DNA of 64,000 bases from Rhizobium leguminosarum bv. viciae USDA 2370 (GTDB lineage: Bacteria > Pseudomonadota > Alphaproteobacteria > Rhizobiales > Rhizobiaceae): positions 592,325-656,324 of the forward strand of contig NZ_MRDL01000059.1 in the NCBI RefSeq assembly GCF_002008365.1, read 5' to 3'. The notes beneath the pieces were generated by a model, which worked only from the letters and a program-made list of their open reading frames with translations, ran no database searches and had not been told where the DNA came from. The translations under genes were made by a program, and so were the position numbers. Below, in pieces: positions 28,138-37,000 of this stretch. Position 1 is the stretch's first letter. Each line of letters begins with the position of its first letter.

Positions 28138-30660
28138 TCAAGAGTAGAAGGGTCCGTCAGTGCCGGCGCCGGAGGCAGCACTGTCGTGTGTGAGGATCGG
28201 GTGCGGCTGATCGTGGGTGAAGGGCCTCGCCTCGCCGCCGATCGAAAGACCGTCGGCATAGGACAGGCAGATCGCCGGGCCACTCGGCGGCGTCAGGGAG
28301 AGGCGCCGAAGCCCGGGATCGAAGGAAACCGTCGTCCGGCACAGGCGTTCGGTGAATGCCTTGAAAGCGTCGCCATCGCCGCATCCGACGATACCAGCCC
28401 AGCCGCAAAGCGGTCCGTGGGAGCGTGCCTCGCGGCCGGCGGTCGGGCCGTCGGTGATCAGCTCCAGCCCGTTCGACGCCCAGAGGGCGGAAAATCCCCT
28501 GCCCGATCGCGCGATGAGCCACTTGTCTTCGATGATGAGATCGTCCAGGCCGTCGCGGCCGATATAGGCGTGCGTCCATGCATGGCGTGCGTCGCTTGTG
28601 TCCTCGACCAGCAGGGCGACGTCGCAATGCTGGGCAACGCGCGGCAGGATGCCATTGCCGGCCCAATAGGATGGCCTTTGATTGCCCCAGGGATCGTCCT
28701 CGCCGGGATGGTTGATCCACAGCCTCGCCATCGGGTGGCCGGCCAGCCGGATGTCGAGGACATGTTGCTGATGCCCCTTCTGGCCGGTCTTATGATCGAC
28801 GACCGTCGAAAGCTGCGCCGCCTCGTTCTTGAACAGCACGAGTTTTCCGCTCTCGAGGCCCTGGCTGTAACGCGCCTCGACGCTTCTTGCGCGCGAGAGC
28901 GCGGCAAGCTCGGCCAGATCGGCGGGCGGCTCGTAGCCGCCGGCGCAGAACATGGTCAATGCCGCAACGCCGTTGTTCAACCAACCGGTTCCAAAGGCGA
29001 CCTGGGCGAAGGGCGCAAGCTCGGTCAGCGGGCCGGCACGCAACTCCTTGTCGTAAGCGCGCCCCTGCGATCCGGCCGGAACGCCTGCGAGCGAATGCAG
29101 GGCGATCATGCGGAAGATGAGATCGATCTGGGCGCGGGCGCGCGCTGACATCGCCATCTCGGCCCAGCGCTCCAGTGCCAGCAGGCCAATGAAGTCGATC
29201 GGGTAATAGGCCGCCGAGTTCCACTCCGCCAATCCATGGGCTTCGACGCTGTCGAACCAGCGCCCGAGCCGCTCGCCGGCGATTTCCGCCTGCTGCCGCC
29301 CCGTCCGGCCCGAGGCTGAAAACACCTCGTCGGGCAGAAGAAGTCCCGCCAGCAGCTGGCTCGTGTGAAAGCAGAGCACATGGTTCTCACTCCAGAACCA
29401 CATCGCGTCGTTGCCCGGCTCGTCGACCCAGTAACGGTAGGAACGAACGGAATGCCGAATGCGAGCGACCACGGCATCGGACATCCGGTCGGCATAGGCA
29501 CCGAGTAGCCACAAGAGCGGCACCATGATGAAATCCGAGCAATCCTCCCGCGCATCGATGGAGGCGAGTGTCGCGTCGATGATGCGATCGAAGCTTTCCT
29601 GGTCGTGGTGACCGGTTTCCATCATCGCAATGAGGCGCCCGACGCGGTTTGCGCCGAAGCGGGCGCTGTATTCGAGCGCCTGCCGCTTGCGGGCGGCGAG
29701 CGATGCCTCTGATGGCAACGGTGAAATGCTGCTCATGAAGGCAGCATCGATGACGCGGGTGACCGAGCCCGTGCCGGAGCCGATCGTCATGTGGACGCCG
29801 TGATAACCGTCCGCAATGCCGCAGACATCGTCGGCCGTGAGGCTGCTCTGATGGGCGCGCAGCGTCAATCGTGAGTGCGCGAGAACGGGCCGTTCGTGAC
29901 CATGGCCGATGACCTTGATCTCGACAGGCAAGTCGCGTTCGGGCGCGGTGCCGAATATGATCTCCAGCGGCTGATTGACGAAGACGTCGCGGGCCGGGCG
30001 GACGCCACGGGCAAGGGCCTCCAGCTCGCGGACCTCATTCTGATCCAGCGATACGGGCAACAATACGCAGAGTGGCTCCTCGTCCAGCATCTCGAGCTCG
30101 AAAAACCACGTCGTGTCGCGCTCGGCCAGGTCTTCGGTGTGAACGAGAATCTGGTTGTCGCCAGTTTCAAGGGACAGGCTTATGTCGGTCGCGCTCTCGA
30201 GATTGCGCTTGAAGGGTTCGAAGCGCACCACCTCCTGCCCGTTGACCCATATGCGAACGCCGCCGCAGGTCTTCAGTCTGAGATTTAGCGTTCGCGCAGT
30301 CTCCGTCCTGAACGTGCCCTTCAGCCATCGCCTGAGATGCGTCGGCACATGCCAGAAGCCGGTGAACTCGACGCGGCGGTTCGAGCCGGGAAGATTGAGG
30401 CTTTCGGTCGGCCAGGAGGTGTCGGGCGAGAGCGGCCGCCCCACCATGGTGGACCAGAAGGCCTTGCGGCAGGGCAGGTCGCCGACATCGACGAAACCGT
30501 TGATGAAACGATAGTTCACGCGGTCTTCGGCCGGCGCGGGCTCGCCGGGAAAATAGCTGGCGATGAGGCCGGAAACGGCCCATGCCGTGATCGTTTGCCT
30601 CTCAGCCACGCTGTATGCTGGCGCCATATCGTCCGGCTGCTTGATGCATTCCGTTTTCAC
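28138..30660 (-). CDS. Large protein of unknown family in pectin-type operon (possible new glycosidase or lyase)
   Basis: 840 residues from GTG 30660, chosen because GGAGGAGG lies six bases upstream; a TTG further up overlaps that site. I do not recognise the family. What can be seen is an N-terminal beta-sandwich resembling the carbohydrate-binding jelly rolls of beta-galactosidases (CGGVRIWVNGQEV, about residue 135). A second beta region follows, then a long helical middle part (about 330-620) with WFWSENHVLCFH and SAAYYPIDFIGL. The C-terminal part is beta-rich and ends in SYADGLSIGG. Helical toroid plus beta-sandwich is the layout of heparinase-like lyases and several glycosidases. There is no signal peptide. 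It is the first gene of the operon, directly behind an operator. Confidence 0.7.
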   Translation of the reverse strand: MKTECIKQPDDMAPAYSVAERQTITAWAVSGLIASYFPGEPAPAEDRVNYRFINGFVDVGDLPCRKAFWSTMVGRPLSPDTSWPTESLNLPGSNRRVEFTGFWHVPTHLRRWLKGTFRTETARTLNLRLKTCGGVRIWVNGQEVVRFEPFKRNLESATDISLSLETGDNQILVHTEDLAERDTTWFFELEMLDEEPLCVLLPVSLDQNEVRELEALARGVRPARDVFVNQPLEIIFGTAPERDLPVEIKVIGHGHERPVLAHSRLTLRAHQSSLTADDVCGIADGYHGVHMTIGSGTGSVTRVIDAAFMSSISPLPSEASLAARKRQALEYSARFGANRVGRLIAMMETGHHDQESFDRIIDATLASIDAREDCSDFIMVPLLWLLGAYADRMSDAVVARIRHSVRSYRYWVDEPGNDAMWFWSENHVLCFHTSQLLAGLLLPDEVFSASGRTGRQQAEIAGERLGRWFDSVEAHGLAEWNSAAYYPIDFIGLLALERWAEMAMSARARAQIDLIFRMIALHSLAGVPAGSQGRAYDKELRAGPLTELAPFAQVAFGTGWLNNGVAALTMFCAGGYEPPADLAELAALSRARSVEARYSQGLESGKLVLFKNEAAQLSTVVDHKTGQKGHQQHVLDIRLAGHPMARLWINHPGEDDPWGNQRPSYWAGNGILPRVAQHCDVALLVEDTSDARHAWTHAYIGRDGLDDLIIEDKWLIARSGRGFSALWASNGLELITDGPTAGREARSHGPLCGWAGIVGCGDGDAFKAFTERLCRTTVSFDPGLRRLSLTPPSGPAICLSYADGLSIGGEARPFTHDQPHPILTHDSAASGAGTDGPFYS

Positions 30661-30682
30661 AGACCGCCTCCTCCGCAATCCT

Positions 30683-30698
30683 ATGAAAATATTTTCAT
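30683..30698. promoter_or_regulatory. LacI-type operator O1 (minus-strand operon)
   Basis: Perfect 16-base palindrome ATGAAAATATTTTCAT located 22 bases upstream of the GTG start of the operon. It overlaps the probable minus-strand promoter (TAATGAAAAT). It shares both 7-base arms with the site at 30823. Confidence 0.8.
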
Positions 30699-30763
30699 TA
30701 GGTTTTTGTGCGCGCTATTTTTGCATATTGCTCAAAAACATCGCTATTGCCGCAGAAAATAGC

Positions 30764-30790
30764 TTGACGGAACGAATGTCAAGTATATGA
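30764..30790 (+). promoter_or_regulatory. Candidate promoter of the binding-protein gene
   Basis: TTGACG at 30764 and TATGAA at 30786, 16 bases apart, resemble -35 and -10 elements. The first is part of a small inverted repeat CTTGAC-N9-GTCAAG (30763-30783). The operator at 30823 would lie in the transcribed leader, suited to repression by blocking. Confidence 0.45.
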
Positions 30791-30822
30791 AATTGATTTA
30801 TCGATGGCCGAGGCCGCGATTG

Positions 30823-30838
30823 ATGAAAATGTTTTCAT
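30823..30838. promoter_or_regulatory. LacI-type operator O2 (binding-protein gene)
   Basis: ATGAAAA-TG-TTTTCAT, the same 7-base arms as the site at 30683, about 140 bases away, immediately upstream of the ribosome site of the binding-protein gene. Two matching sites could allow looping and joint control of both divergent transcripts. Confidence 0.8.
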
Positions 30839-30850
30839 GGGAGGATGAAA

Positions 30851-32134
30851 ATGAAAACCTATCTTTCAGGTGCCTTCGCAGTGGCGCTGGCTACCGCTTC
30901 TTTCGCATGGTCCGGCGCGGCCATGGCGGAAACCAAGACAATCACCTTTCTGTTCACCGACGACGACCAGGCTTACGTCGAGCGGATGGAAGCGCTCAGC
31001 AAGGAATTCGAGACGGCGCATCCAGACATCAAGGTCAATTTCGTCTCTTCGGGCTATGATGCGGTCGCCAAGCAGCTGCCGGTACAGCTTGCCGTCGGCG
31101 AAGGCCCTGACATCGCCAAGATCACCGACTGGCAGCTTGCCCCTTATTACCTCGACATGCGTCCCTACATGAAGGACCCGGATGGCTTCGCCAAGCTGCA
31201 CGGCGACAGCCTGAACACACTTCGCTTCCCCGGCGTCAACGATCCGCAGTCGATCAACGGCTATATCGCGTCGCAGACCTTCAACCTGCCCTTCGTCAAC
31301 AAGACGCTGTTCGAACAGGCCGGCGAACCGCTTCCGAAGCCCACCGCCACGCTGAAGGACATCGTCGAAGCCTCGGCGCGTGTTGCCAAGGCGACCGGCG
31401 CTCAGATCCCCTTCACGATGGATCGCTCGGGCCATCGCTTTTCCGGCGCGGCATTCTCCTACGGCTCGAACTACGTTAAGGACGGCAAGTTTTTCTTCCC
31501 CGACGATGCCGCCAAGCGCTATGTCACGGATCTCTACGGCTGGACGAAGGACGGCTCCTTCCCGAAGGAAATGTGGGGTGCTGCCGGCGGAACCCAGTAC
31601 AAGAACATGGGTGACGAGTTCGTCAACGGCAACGTCGTGACCTATCTCGCCGGCAACTGGATGGTCAATCCGTTCCAGAAGAAGATCGGCGACGCCTTCG
31701 ACTGGACGGCGATCAGCGCGCCGTGCGGCGATGCCGGCTGCTATGCGATGCCGGGTGGCACCGCGATCGTCGGCTTCAAGCGCACCAAGTCTCCGGAGGC
31801 CGTTGCCGCGTTCATCGAATTCCTTGGCTCTGAAAAGGTCCAGCGTGAAATCGCTGAAAACTACGTCATCCTGACGGGCGCCGACATCAAGGACCCGCAA
31901 TACAAGCTCGAGAGCAAGAATGCCAAGGAGGCGATGGCCGTCTTCCTCGGAAGCCGCAATAGCGTGCCGCAGGCAGCCCGGGACCTGGAACGTCTCAAGG
32001 GATCCTCCGCCATCTATCAGCTCATCGTTCAGAGGATGAGCCAGCTGATCGTCGGCGAACTCTCCCTCGACGAGACCTTCAAGGCAATGAGTGCCGACGT
32101 CGACAAGGTCAACGAGGCGCTCGCCGCCAAGTAA
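30851..32134 (+). CDS. Sugar ABC transporter substrate-binding protein (CUT1)
   Basis: 427 residues from ATG 30851, which has GGAGG at the right distance (six bases); the ATG at 30845 touches that site. A signal peptide (KTYLSGAFAVALATASFAWSGAAMAE) is followed by a family 1 solute-binding fold: ITFLFTDDDQAYVERMEALSKEFE, KITDWQLAPY and NGNVVTYLAGNWMVNPF. A Cys pair (CGDAGC) lies near residue 295. It is divergent from the operon carrying its permeases and ATPase and shares its operators. A terminator follows 38 bases after the stop. Confidence 0.93.
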   Translation: MKTYLSGAFAVALATASFAWSGAAMAETKTITFLFTDDDQAYVERMEALSKEFETAHPDIKVNFVSSGYDAVAKQLPVQLAVGEGPDIAKITDWQLAPYYLDMRPYMKDPDGFAKLHGDSLNTLRFPGVNDPQSINGYIASQTFNLPFVNKTLFEQAGEPLPKPTATLKDIVEASARVAKATGAQIPFTMDRSGHRFSGAAFSYGSNYVKDGKFFFPDDAAKRYVTDLYGWTKDGSFPKEMWGAAGGTQYKNMGDEFVNGNVVTYLAGNWMVNPFQKKIGDAFDWTAISAPCGDAGCYAMPGGTAIVGFKRTKSPEAVAAFIEFLGSEKVQREIAENYVILTGADIKDPQYKLESKNAKEAMAVFLGSRNSVPQAARDLERLKGSSAIYQLIVQRMSQLIVGELSLDETFKAMSADVDKVNEALAAK

Positions 32135-32172
32135 CCGGTCACGCGTTGTCCCGCACAATGCGCGCATGCTGC

Positions 32173-32205
32173 AGCCACGGCCTCGCAACAGGGCCGTGGC
32201 TTTTT
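32173..32205 (+). terminator. Rho-independent terminator after the binding-protein gene
   Basis: Ten-base stem AGCCACGGCC / GGCCGTGGCT with a 9-base loop, followed by TTTTT. It lies 38 bases after the stop codon. It separates the pectin-type locus from the DUF3422 gene, which must have its own promoter in 32206-32379. Confidence 0.9.
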
Positions 32206-32379
32206 CGTTTCGTGCATGGCGCCTCCGCTGGCGAAGGCGTCGTGACATCCGGTTCGGGAGAGGCTATAGGCGTTGTCAGCCTTCGCCGGCTCGCGGGCGC
32301 CATGGTCAACTCACACATGCCGGCAACCCGGTTACGTCCGGCGACCCAGCGACTGTCTACCTTATAGAGGTGCATTTCC

Positions 32380-33642
32380 ATGCCGATGGGCTCCGAGCAT
32401 CCGCTGCGAAGGGAACTTCACAACGAGCTCCACGCGCGGCCGTCGCTTTACTTCGATGGCGACACGGATGTGTGGCACGTCGCCATCGTCGGAGAAAATG
32501 CCCCTCCTCAGATACCGAATTCCCTGCCGGGGCTGGAGGATGTCTCCACGACCCGCGAGGGCAACCACGGCATCGGCCGCATCGGCGACGGCCGGCTGAA
32601 GTGGGAGGCGCATACCGAGTTCCTCACCCTGACCTTCGTCGTTCCCGCGTCGGCCGAACCCGGCAGCAATCCGCCTGAAGCCTTTCAGGCCTGCTGCCGC
32701 CAGATCAACGGGAAGATCATCGCGGCCGTTCGCGTGCTGGTGCGGGACGAGAAGGACCGGCAGCGTCCGGAAAAACCGAGGCTCGACTATGTCGCCTCTC
32801 AGGTCGGCGGCGGCGACGCGGAAGTGCATTCGAACTTCCGGCTGACCGATAGCGGTTTCGTCGAATTTCTGTTCTTCAACCGCAACCTCAATGCCTATCG
32901 CACCGGCCGCATGGTCAGGCGTTTCCTGGAGATCGAGACATACCGGATGATGGCGCTGCTGGCGTTGCCGATGGCCCGCGAGACGGTCTCGAAGCTCTCC
33001 GTCTTCGACCGACGCCTCGACCTGCTGATCGCGCATATGCAGAGTGCGATCAAGGTCGACAAGGCACTGCTTTCCGAGGTGACCAGGCTCTCTTCGGACG
33101 TTCTCAACTTCTCGGCGCTCGCCCGCCACCGCTTCGGCGCGACGAAAGCCTATGCCGAAATTGTCGCGAGCAGAGTGTCGGAGCTTCGTGAGGAACGTGT
33201 CGAACAGCGCCAGCGGCTCGGCACCTTTATCGATCGGCGCTTTCAACCAGCCGTCCGCTCGGTCGAAGCCGCCGAACGCCGCCTCGATGAACTGGCCGAA
33301 CGCGTCAGCCTTGCCGGAGACCTCCTTAGAACCACCGTGCAGGTTCAGCTCGAAGATCAGAACGCATCGTTGTTGACGTCGATGGAAGAACGGGCTCGCA
33401 TCCAGGTGCATATCCAGCAGGCGGTCGAAGGCTTCTCCGTCATCGCCATCACCTATTACACCGTCGGCCTGGCGAAGATCTGCCTCGAAAGTATTTCCGA
33501 ACTGGGTGTCGATCCCCACGTGGCGAAGCTCGCCGTTCTCGGCGCCATCCCGCTCGTGCTCTTTGCCGTCTGGACAGCGGTTCGTCACGTTCGCAAGAGC
33601 ATTGCCGGCCACTCCGCCGGTCCGGCATCCGGAAGCCACTGA
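32380..33642 (+). CDS. DUF3422 membrane-anchored protein
   Basis: 420 residues. The N-terminal HPLRRELHNELHARPSLYF and later FNRNLNAYRTGRMVRRFLEIETYRMMALLALP are hallmarks of DUF3422. A coiled-coil-like stretch (about 250-340) precedes one or two C-terminal membrane segments (FSVIAITYYTVGLAKICLE and LAVLGAIPLVLFAVW). The function of the family is unknown. The start is ATG with GAGGTG upstream. It stands alone between a terminator and the end of a convergent chemoreceptor gene. Confidence 0.85.
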   Translation: MPMGSEHPLRRELHNELHARPSLYFDGDTDVWHVAIVGENAPPQIPNSLPGLEDVSTTREGNHGIGRIGDGRLKWEAHTEFLTLTFVVPASAEPGSNPPEAFQACCRQINGKIIAAVRVLVRDEKDRQRPEKPRLDYVASQVGGGDAEVHSNFRLTDSGFVEFLFFNRNLNAYRTGRMVRRFLEIETYRMMALLALPMARETVSKLSVFDRRLDLLIAHMQSAIKVDKALLSEVTRLSSDVLNFSALARHRFGATKAYAEIVASRVSELREERVEQRQRLGTFIDRRFQPAVRSVEAAERRLDELAERVSLAGDLLRTTVQVQLEDQNASLLTSMEERARIQVHIQQAVEGFSVIAITYYTVGLAKICLESISELGVDPHVAKLAVLGAIPLVLFAVWTAVRHVRKSIAGHSAGPASGSH

Positions 33643-33664
33643 AGCGACGCCAGACATTCGCTCA

Positions 33665-33690
33665 CCGCCGCCCTTTCGAGGCGGCGGCGT
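33665..33690. terminator. Possible terminator between convergent genes
   Basis: Stem CCGCCGCC / GGCGGCGG with a 7-base loop, followed by CGTTTGCTT. The T-tract is poor, so the call is tentative, but the position between two convergent stops suits a terminator. Confidence 0.5.
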
Positions 33691-33711
33691 TTGCTTGCCT
33701 GCATCCGAACG

Positions 33712-35859
33712 TCAGGATGCCATCGCGTAGTGGCGATGTTCCGCCGCCCGGCCGCTGCCCGTCCTGAACCGCCGCAGCAGCTCGGCGAGGCTTTCGGTTT
33801 CATGTGTCAGGCTCTGGGCGGCCGCCGTGGTCTCTTCGACCATTGCGGCGTTCTGCTGCGTCACCTTGTCCATCTGGTCGCCGGCGGCCGAGACCTCGCG
33901 CAGGCTCGTCGCCTGCTCGCGGGCGGCAACGGCGATCTCGGCCACGGTCGCATTCATGGCGGTGACCTGCTCGACGATCTGTTCGAGCGAGAGGCCGGAT
34001 TCACCCACCAGCTGGACGCCGGTCTTGACCTGCGCCGAGGAGGTGGAGATCAGCTGCTTGATCTCCCTTGCCGCGTTGGCGGAGCGCTGGGCGAGCTCGC
34101 GGACTTCCTGGGCGACGACGGCAAAGCCCTTGCCTGCCTCGCCGGCGCGCGCCGCTTCCACGCCGGCGTTCAGCGCCAGCAGGTTGGTCTGGAAGGCGAT
34201 CTCGTCGATGACGCTGATGATGTTGCCGATCTTCGACGACGAATTTTGAATTTCCGTCATCGCGTCGATGGCGCGGGCAACGATCTCGCCGCCCTTTTCG
34301 GCATTGGTGCGGGCCGTTGCCACGACACCCTGCGCGCGGCTTGCGCCCTCCGCCGTTCCGTTGACGCCGCGGGTCACGTCACCCAGCGCCGCGACGGTCT
34401 CCTCCAGCGAGGCTGCCTGCTGCTCGGTGCGGCGGGCGAGATCGTTGGACGCCGTGGAGATTTCCGCAAGGCCGGACCGGATGGTGGCGACGGCGCGAAT
34501 GACCGAGTCGACCGCCTCTTCGAGGCTCGCGACCGAATTGTTGAAATGATCCCGGATCCTCACATAGCGATGGTCGACTTCGCCGACGCGGACGGTGAGA
34601 TCGCCCTTGGAAAGCGCGTCCAACCCGACGGAAATCTGGCGGAAGGCATGCTCCATCACCTGCGCATCGCTGAGCCGCTCGGCCTCCTGGCGGAGCCGCT
34701 CTTCCTCGGCGGCAAGACGAGCGCGTTCGGCATTGGCTTCCGCGATCAGCTTGGCGCGCCCCGTTTCCTGGAAAACCTTCAGCGAACGCGCCATGGCCCC
34801 CAGTTCGTGGCGGTGCTCAACGCCCGTTATCACGATCCCTTCCTCGCCGCGGGCAAGCTGCTCCATGGACTGCGCCATGTTACGGACCGCAGAGGAAATC
34901 AGCCGGCCGACGAAATAGGAAAGGACGAGACCGATCACGATCAACAGCCCGCTGATGACCAGCGTCGTGCTGGTCGCAGAGGCAACCGTCGCGTCTACAG
35001 AACCGTCCAGCGTCTTCTGCGCGCCCGTGACGGTGGCCTGCAGGTCCTTGAAGCCGCCTGATATTTTCGGAGCGAGCACGCTGAGCTGCGTCTGGCGAAT
35101 ATTGCCGGAGGCCTGCAAGACGTCCTTCATGTCGCCGAGACGGGCGGTGTAGTTCTGCATGAGCTGGCCGGCGCCCATCAGGCGCTTCTTCTGCAGTTCG
35201 TTCTTCGCGGCCTTGGCGGCGGCTTCGTTGAGCGTGACCGCTTCGGCGAGTGCCGCCTGCGCGGTGTCATAGGCCGCAAAATCGTTGGAATGCACGAAGC
35301 GCTCGGAGAAATAGAGGCTGCGGTTCAAAGCCTCCAGCGTCGCCGCCGTCATCTGCAACAGGGCCACATCGTTCTGGCGCCAGGCGCTGCGCACGACGTC
35401 GTTGAGCGCGATGCTGGTCCAGGGGCCGAATTCGGTGACCTTGGAAATCAAGGCGTCACGCCTGGCCTGAAGGGAGACGATCTGTTCGAAAGCCTTGCCG
35501 TAGGCGGCAATGTCTTGGCGGATCGCCGCAAGGCCGGACTGCAGGTCCTTGTTACCGGCAAAACGCGGGTCGTCGGCGTCGAACGCTTTCACACCGGCGC
35601 GGAAGCGGTCGACGACATCCTGCGTCGGCGTGGAGCGGAAGGCTTCCGCCGACATCTGAATCTCGTTCAGCTGGTCGCTGTAGTCCGAGATGGCGAGACT
35701 TTGACCAGCCGTGGCGCGATAGGACGCGAAGATGGAGGCGAGCCCGTTCATGCCCGAGATCGCGCTGACCGTGAGCAGGCTCATCAACAGGATCAGCGGC
35801 ACGAAGCCGGAGGTGATCTGCGCGCGAATGCCGAATTTATTCCAGATATGCAACATCAT
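33712..35859 (-). CDS. Methyl-accepting chemotaxis protein paired with a sugar-binding protein
   Basis: 715 residues. A membrane helix (ITSGFVPLILLMSLLTVSAIS) is followed by a large, mostly helical periplasmic domain of about 250 residues, the size of a helical bimodular (HBM) sensor. Then come a second membrane helix (LVISGLLIVIGLVLSYFVG), HAMP, a long coiled coil, a second HAMP-like segment and the signalling tip DEIAFQTNLLALNAGVEAAR. There is no NWETF-type tail. The start lies at adjacent ATG codons 35859/35856 behind AGAGGA. It begins 13 bases after the stop of an RbsB-like binding-protein gene, so the two are almost certainly cotranscribed. Sensing via the ligand-loaded binding protein is inferred. 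Confidence 0.9.
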   Translation of the reverse strand: MMLHIWNKFGIRAQITSGFVPLILLMSLLTVSAISGMNGLASIFASYRATAGQSLAISDYSDQLNEIQMSAEAFRSTPTQDVVDRFRAGVKAFDADDPRFAGNKDLQSGLAAIRQDIAAYGKAFEQIVSLQARRDALISKVTEFGPWTSIALNDVVRSAWRQNDVALLQMTAATLEALNRSLYFSERFVHSNDFAAYDTAQAALAEAVTLNEAAAKAAKNELQKKRLMGAGQLMQNYTARLGDMKDVLQASGNIRQTQLSVLAPKISGGFKDLQATVTGAQKTLDGSVDATVASATSTTLVISGLLIVIGLVLSYFVGRLISSAVRNMAQSMEQLARGEEGIVITGVEHRHELGAMARSLKVFQETGRAKLIAEANAERARLAAEEERLRQEAERLSDAQVMEHAFRQISVGLDALSKGDLTVRVGEVDHRYVRIRDHFNNSVASLEEAVDSVIRAVATIRSGLAEISTASNDLARRTEQQAASLEETVAALGDVTRGVNGTAEGASRAQGVVATARTNAEKGGEIVARAIDAMTEIQNSSSKIGNIISVIDEIAFQTNLLALNAGVEAARAGEAGKGFAVVAQEVRELAQRSANAAREIKQLISTSSAQVKTGVQLVGESGLSLEQIVEQVTAMNATVAEIAVAAREQATSLREVSAAGDQMDKVTQQNAAMVEETTAAAQSLTHETESLAELLRRFRTGSGRAAEHRHYAMAS

Positions 35860-35872
35860 AGTCCTCTTATGC

Positions 35873-36802
35873 TCACTGGCTCTTCGGCAGATAGGTGGCA
35901 ATGTTCTCAGGTGTGACGAGTTCGAAGGGAACGTTGTTTTCGCGCGGCACCTTCTCTTTGCGAATAAGCTTGACGGCGGCATCGACAGCGGCAGCGCCCT
36001 GCCCGACGGCGCTCTGGAGAATGGTGACGTCGAGATCGCCGGCCACCATCGCGGCGAGCGCGTCGTCGGTCGCATCGACGCCGGCGACGACGACATCCTT
36101 CATCGGCATGCCGGCTTTCTTCATGGCCCGGATCGCGCCGAGCGCCATCTCGTCATTATTGGCGATGACCGCATCGAACTTGACGCCGGCCGACAGCCAT
36201 TCCTGCATCTGCTGGTCGGCATAATCGCGCGACCAATAGGCGGCCTGCCGCTCGACGATCTGAAGGCCCTTGCAGTCCGGCGTGGCGATGACGTCGGAGA
36301 TGTCCTGGGTGCGGGCGCGGGCCGCCGCGTGGAAGGGTTCGCCCATCAGCACGACGACGCGGCCTTTGCCTTTGAGGAGCGCGCAGACCTGCTTGGTCTC
36401 CAGCGTTCCGGACTCCTTCTCGTTGGAGGCGACCGCCACCTGATTGTCCGGCAGGTCCAACAGGTTGGAAGGAACGTTGTTGATATAGATCAGTGGAATA
36501 CCGGCATCTGCCGCCATCTTGGTCATTTGCGGCCCGAGGTCGCCATCGGAGACCGCAAGGATGATCGCGTCGACCTTGTCGGCAATGAGCTTCTGCACCT
36601 GCTGCTTCTGGACTTCGTTGTCGCCCTTGGCATTCTCGGTGACGAGCTTGAGGCCGGATATCGTCTGCCCATGCGAGACGACGCCGTTCAGAAGCACCGT
36701 TCTGAATTTGTCGAGATCGGACATCGAAACCCCGATCGTCTGGGCATGGGCAGCAGAGATCGATATCGCCAAGGCGATGGATGCAAGCGTGGCCGTTTTC
36801 AT
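35873..36802 (-). CDS. RbsB-like (CUT2) periplasmic sugar-binding protein without transporter
   Basis: 309 residues: signal peptide KTATLASIALAISISAAHA, then a two-lobed Peripla_BP_4 fold (TIGVSMSDLDKFRT, DAIILAVSDGDLGPQM, VIANNDEMALGAIRAM, VAGVDATDDALAAM). This is the type that normally feeds CUT2 ribose/inositol/rhizopine permeases. No CUT2 permease or ATPase is adjacent; the neighbours upstream are CUT1 genes, 198 bases away. The only cotranscribed partner is the chemoreceptor. The ligand is unknown. AGGGGA precedes the ATG. Confidence 0.9.
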   Translation of the reverse strand: MKTATLASIALAISISAAHAQTIGVSMSDLDKFRTVLLNGVVSHGQTISGLKLVTENAKGDNEVQKQQVQKLIADKVDAIILAVSDGDLGPQMTKMAADAGIPLIYINNVPSNLLDLPDNQVAVASNEKESGTLETKQVCALLKGKGRVVVLMGEPFHAAARARTQDISDVIATPDCKGLQIVERQAAYWSRDYADQQMQEWLSAGVKFDAVIANNDEMALGAIRAMKKAGMPMKDVVVAGVDATDDALAAMVAGDLDVTILQSAVGQGAAAVDAAVKLIRKEKVPRENNVPFELVTPENIATYLPKSQ

Positions 36803-37000
36803 GAATTCCCCTGCACAATTCGTATATGAAATGCGTTATTTCAAATTTTGGTTAAATTTTACTTTTCGGCCGGAAGCAAAAGTTAAGCGCGAGGCTATGA
36901 TTGCGACGGCACGAGCGCCTTCTTGGGCGGCAACCGAGCGGACTTGAAGGGCATCACAACAAACTTGATGCGATGCGCTTAAATCTTTGTTTTTTAACTA

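Noticed and set aside
28983..28990. AACCGGTT palindrome resembling the fucosidase operator
   Set aside because: It lies inside the coding region of the 840-residue protein and lacks the flanking G/C of the true sites.
30866..32248. 460-codon open frame on the minus strand
   Set aside because: Antisense to the binding-protein gene and running through its terminator; no motif.
32362..33657. 431-codon open frame on the minus strand
   Set aside because: Antisense to the DUF3422 gene, which has family motifs and a ribosome site.
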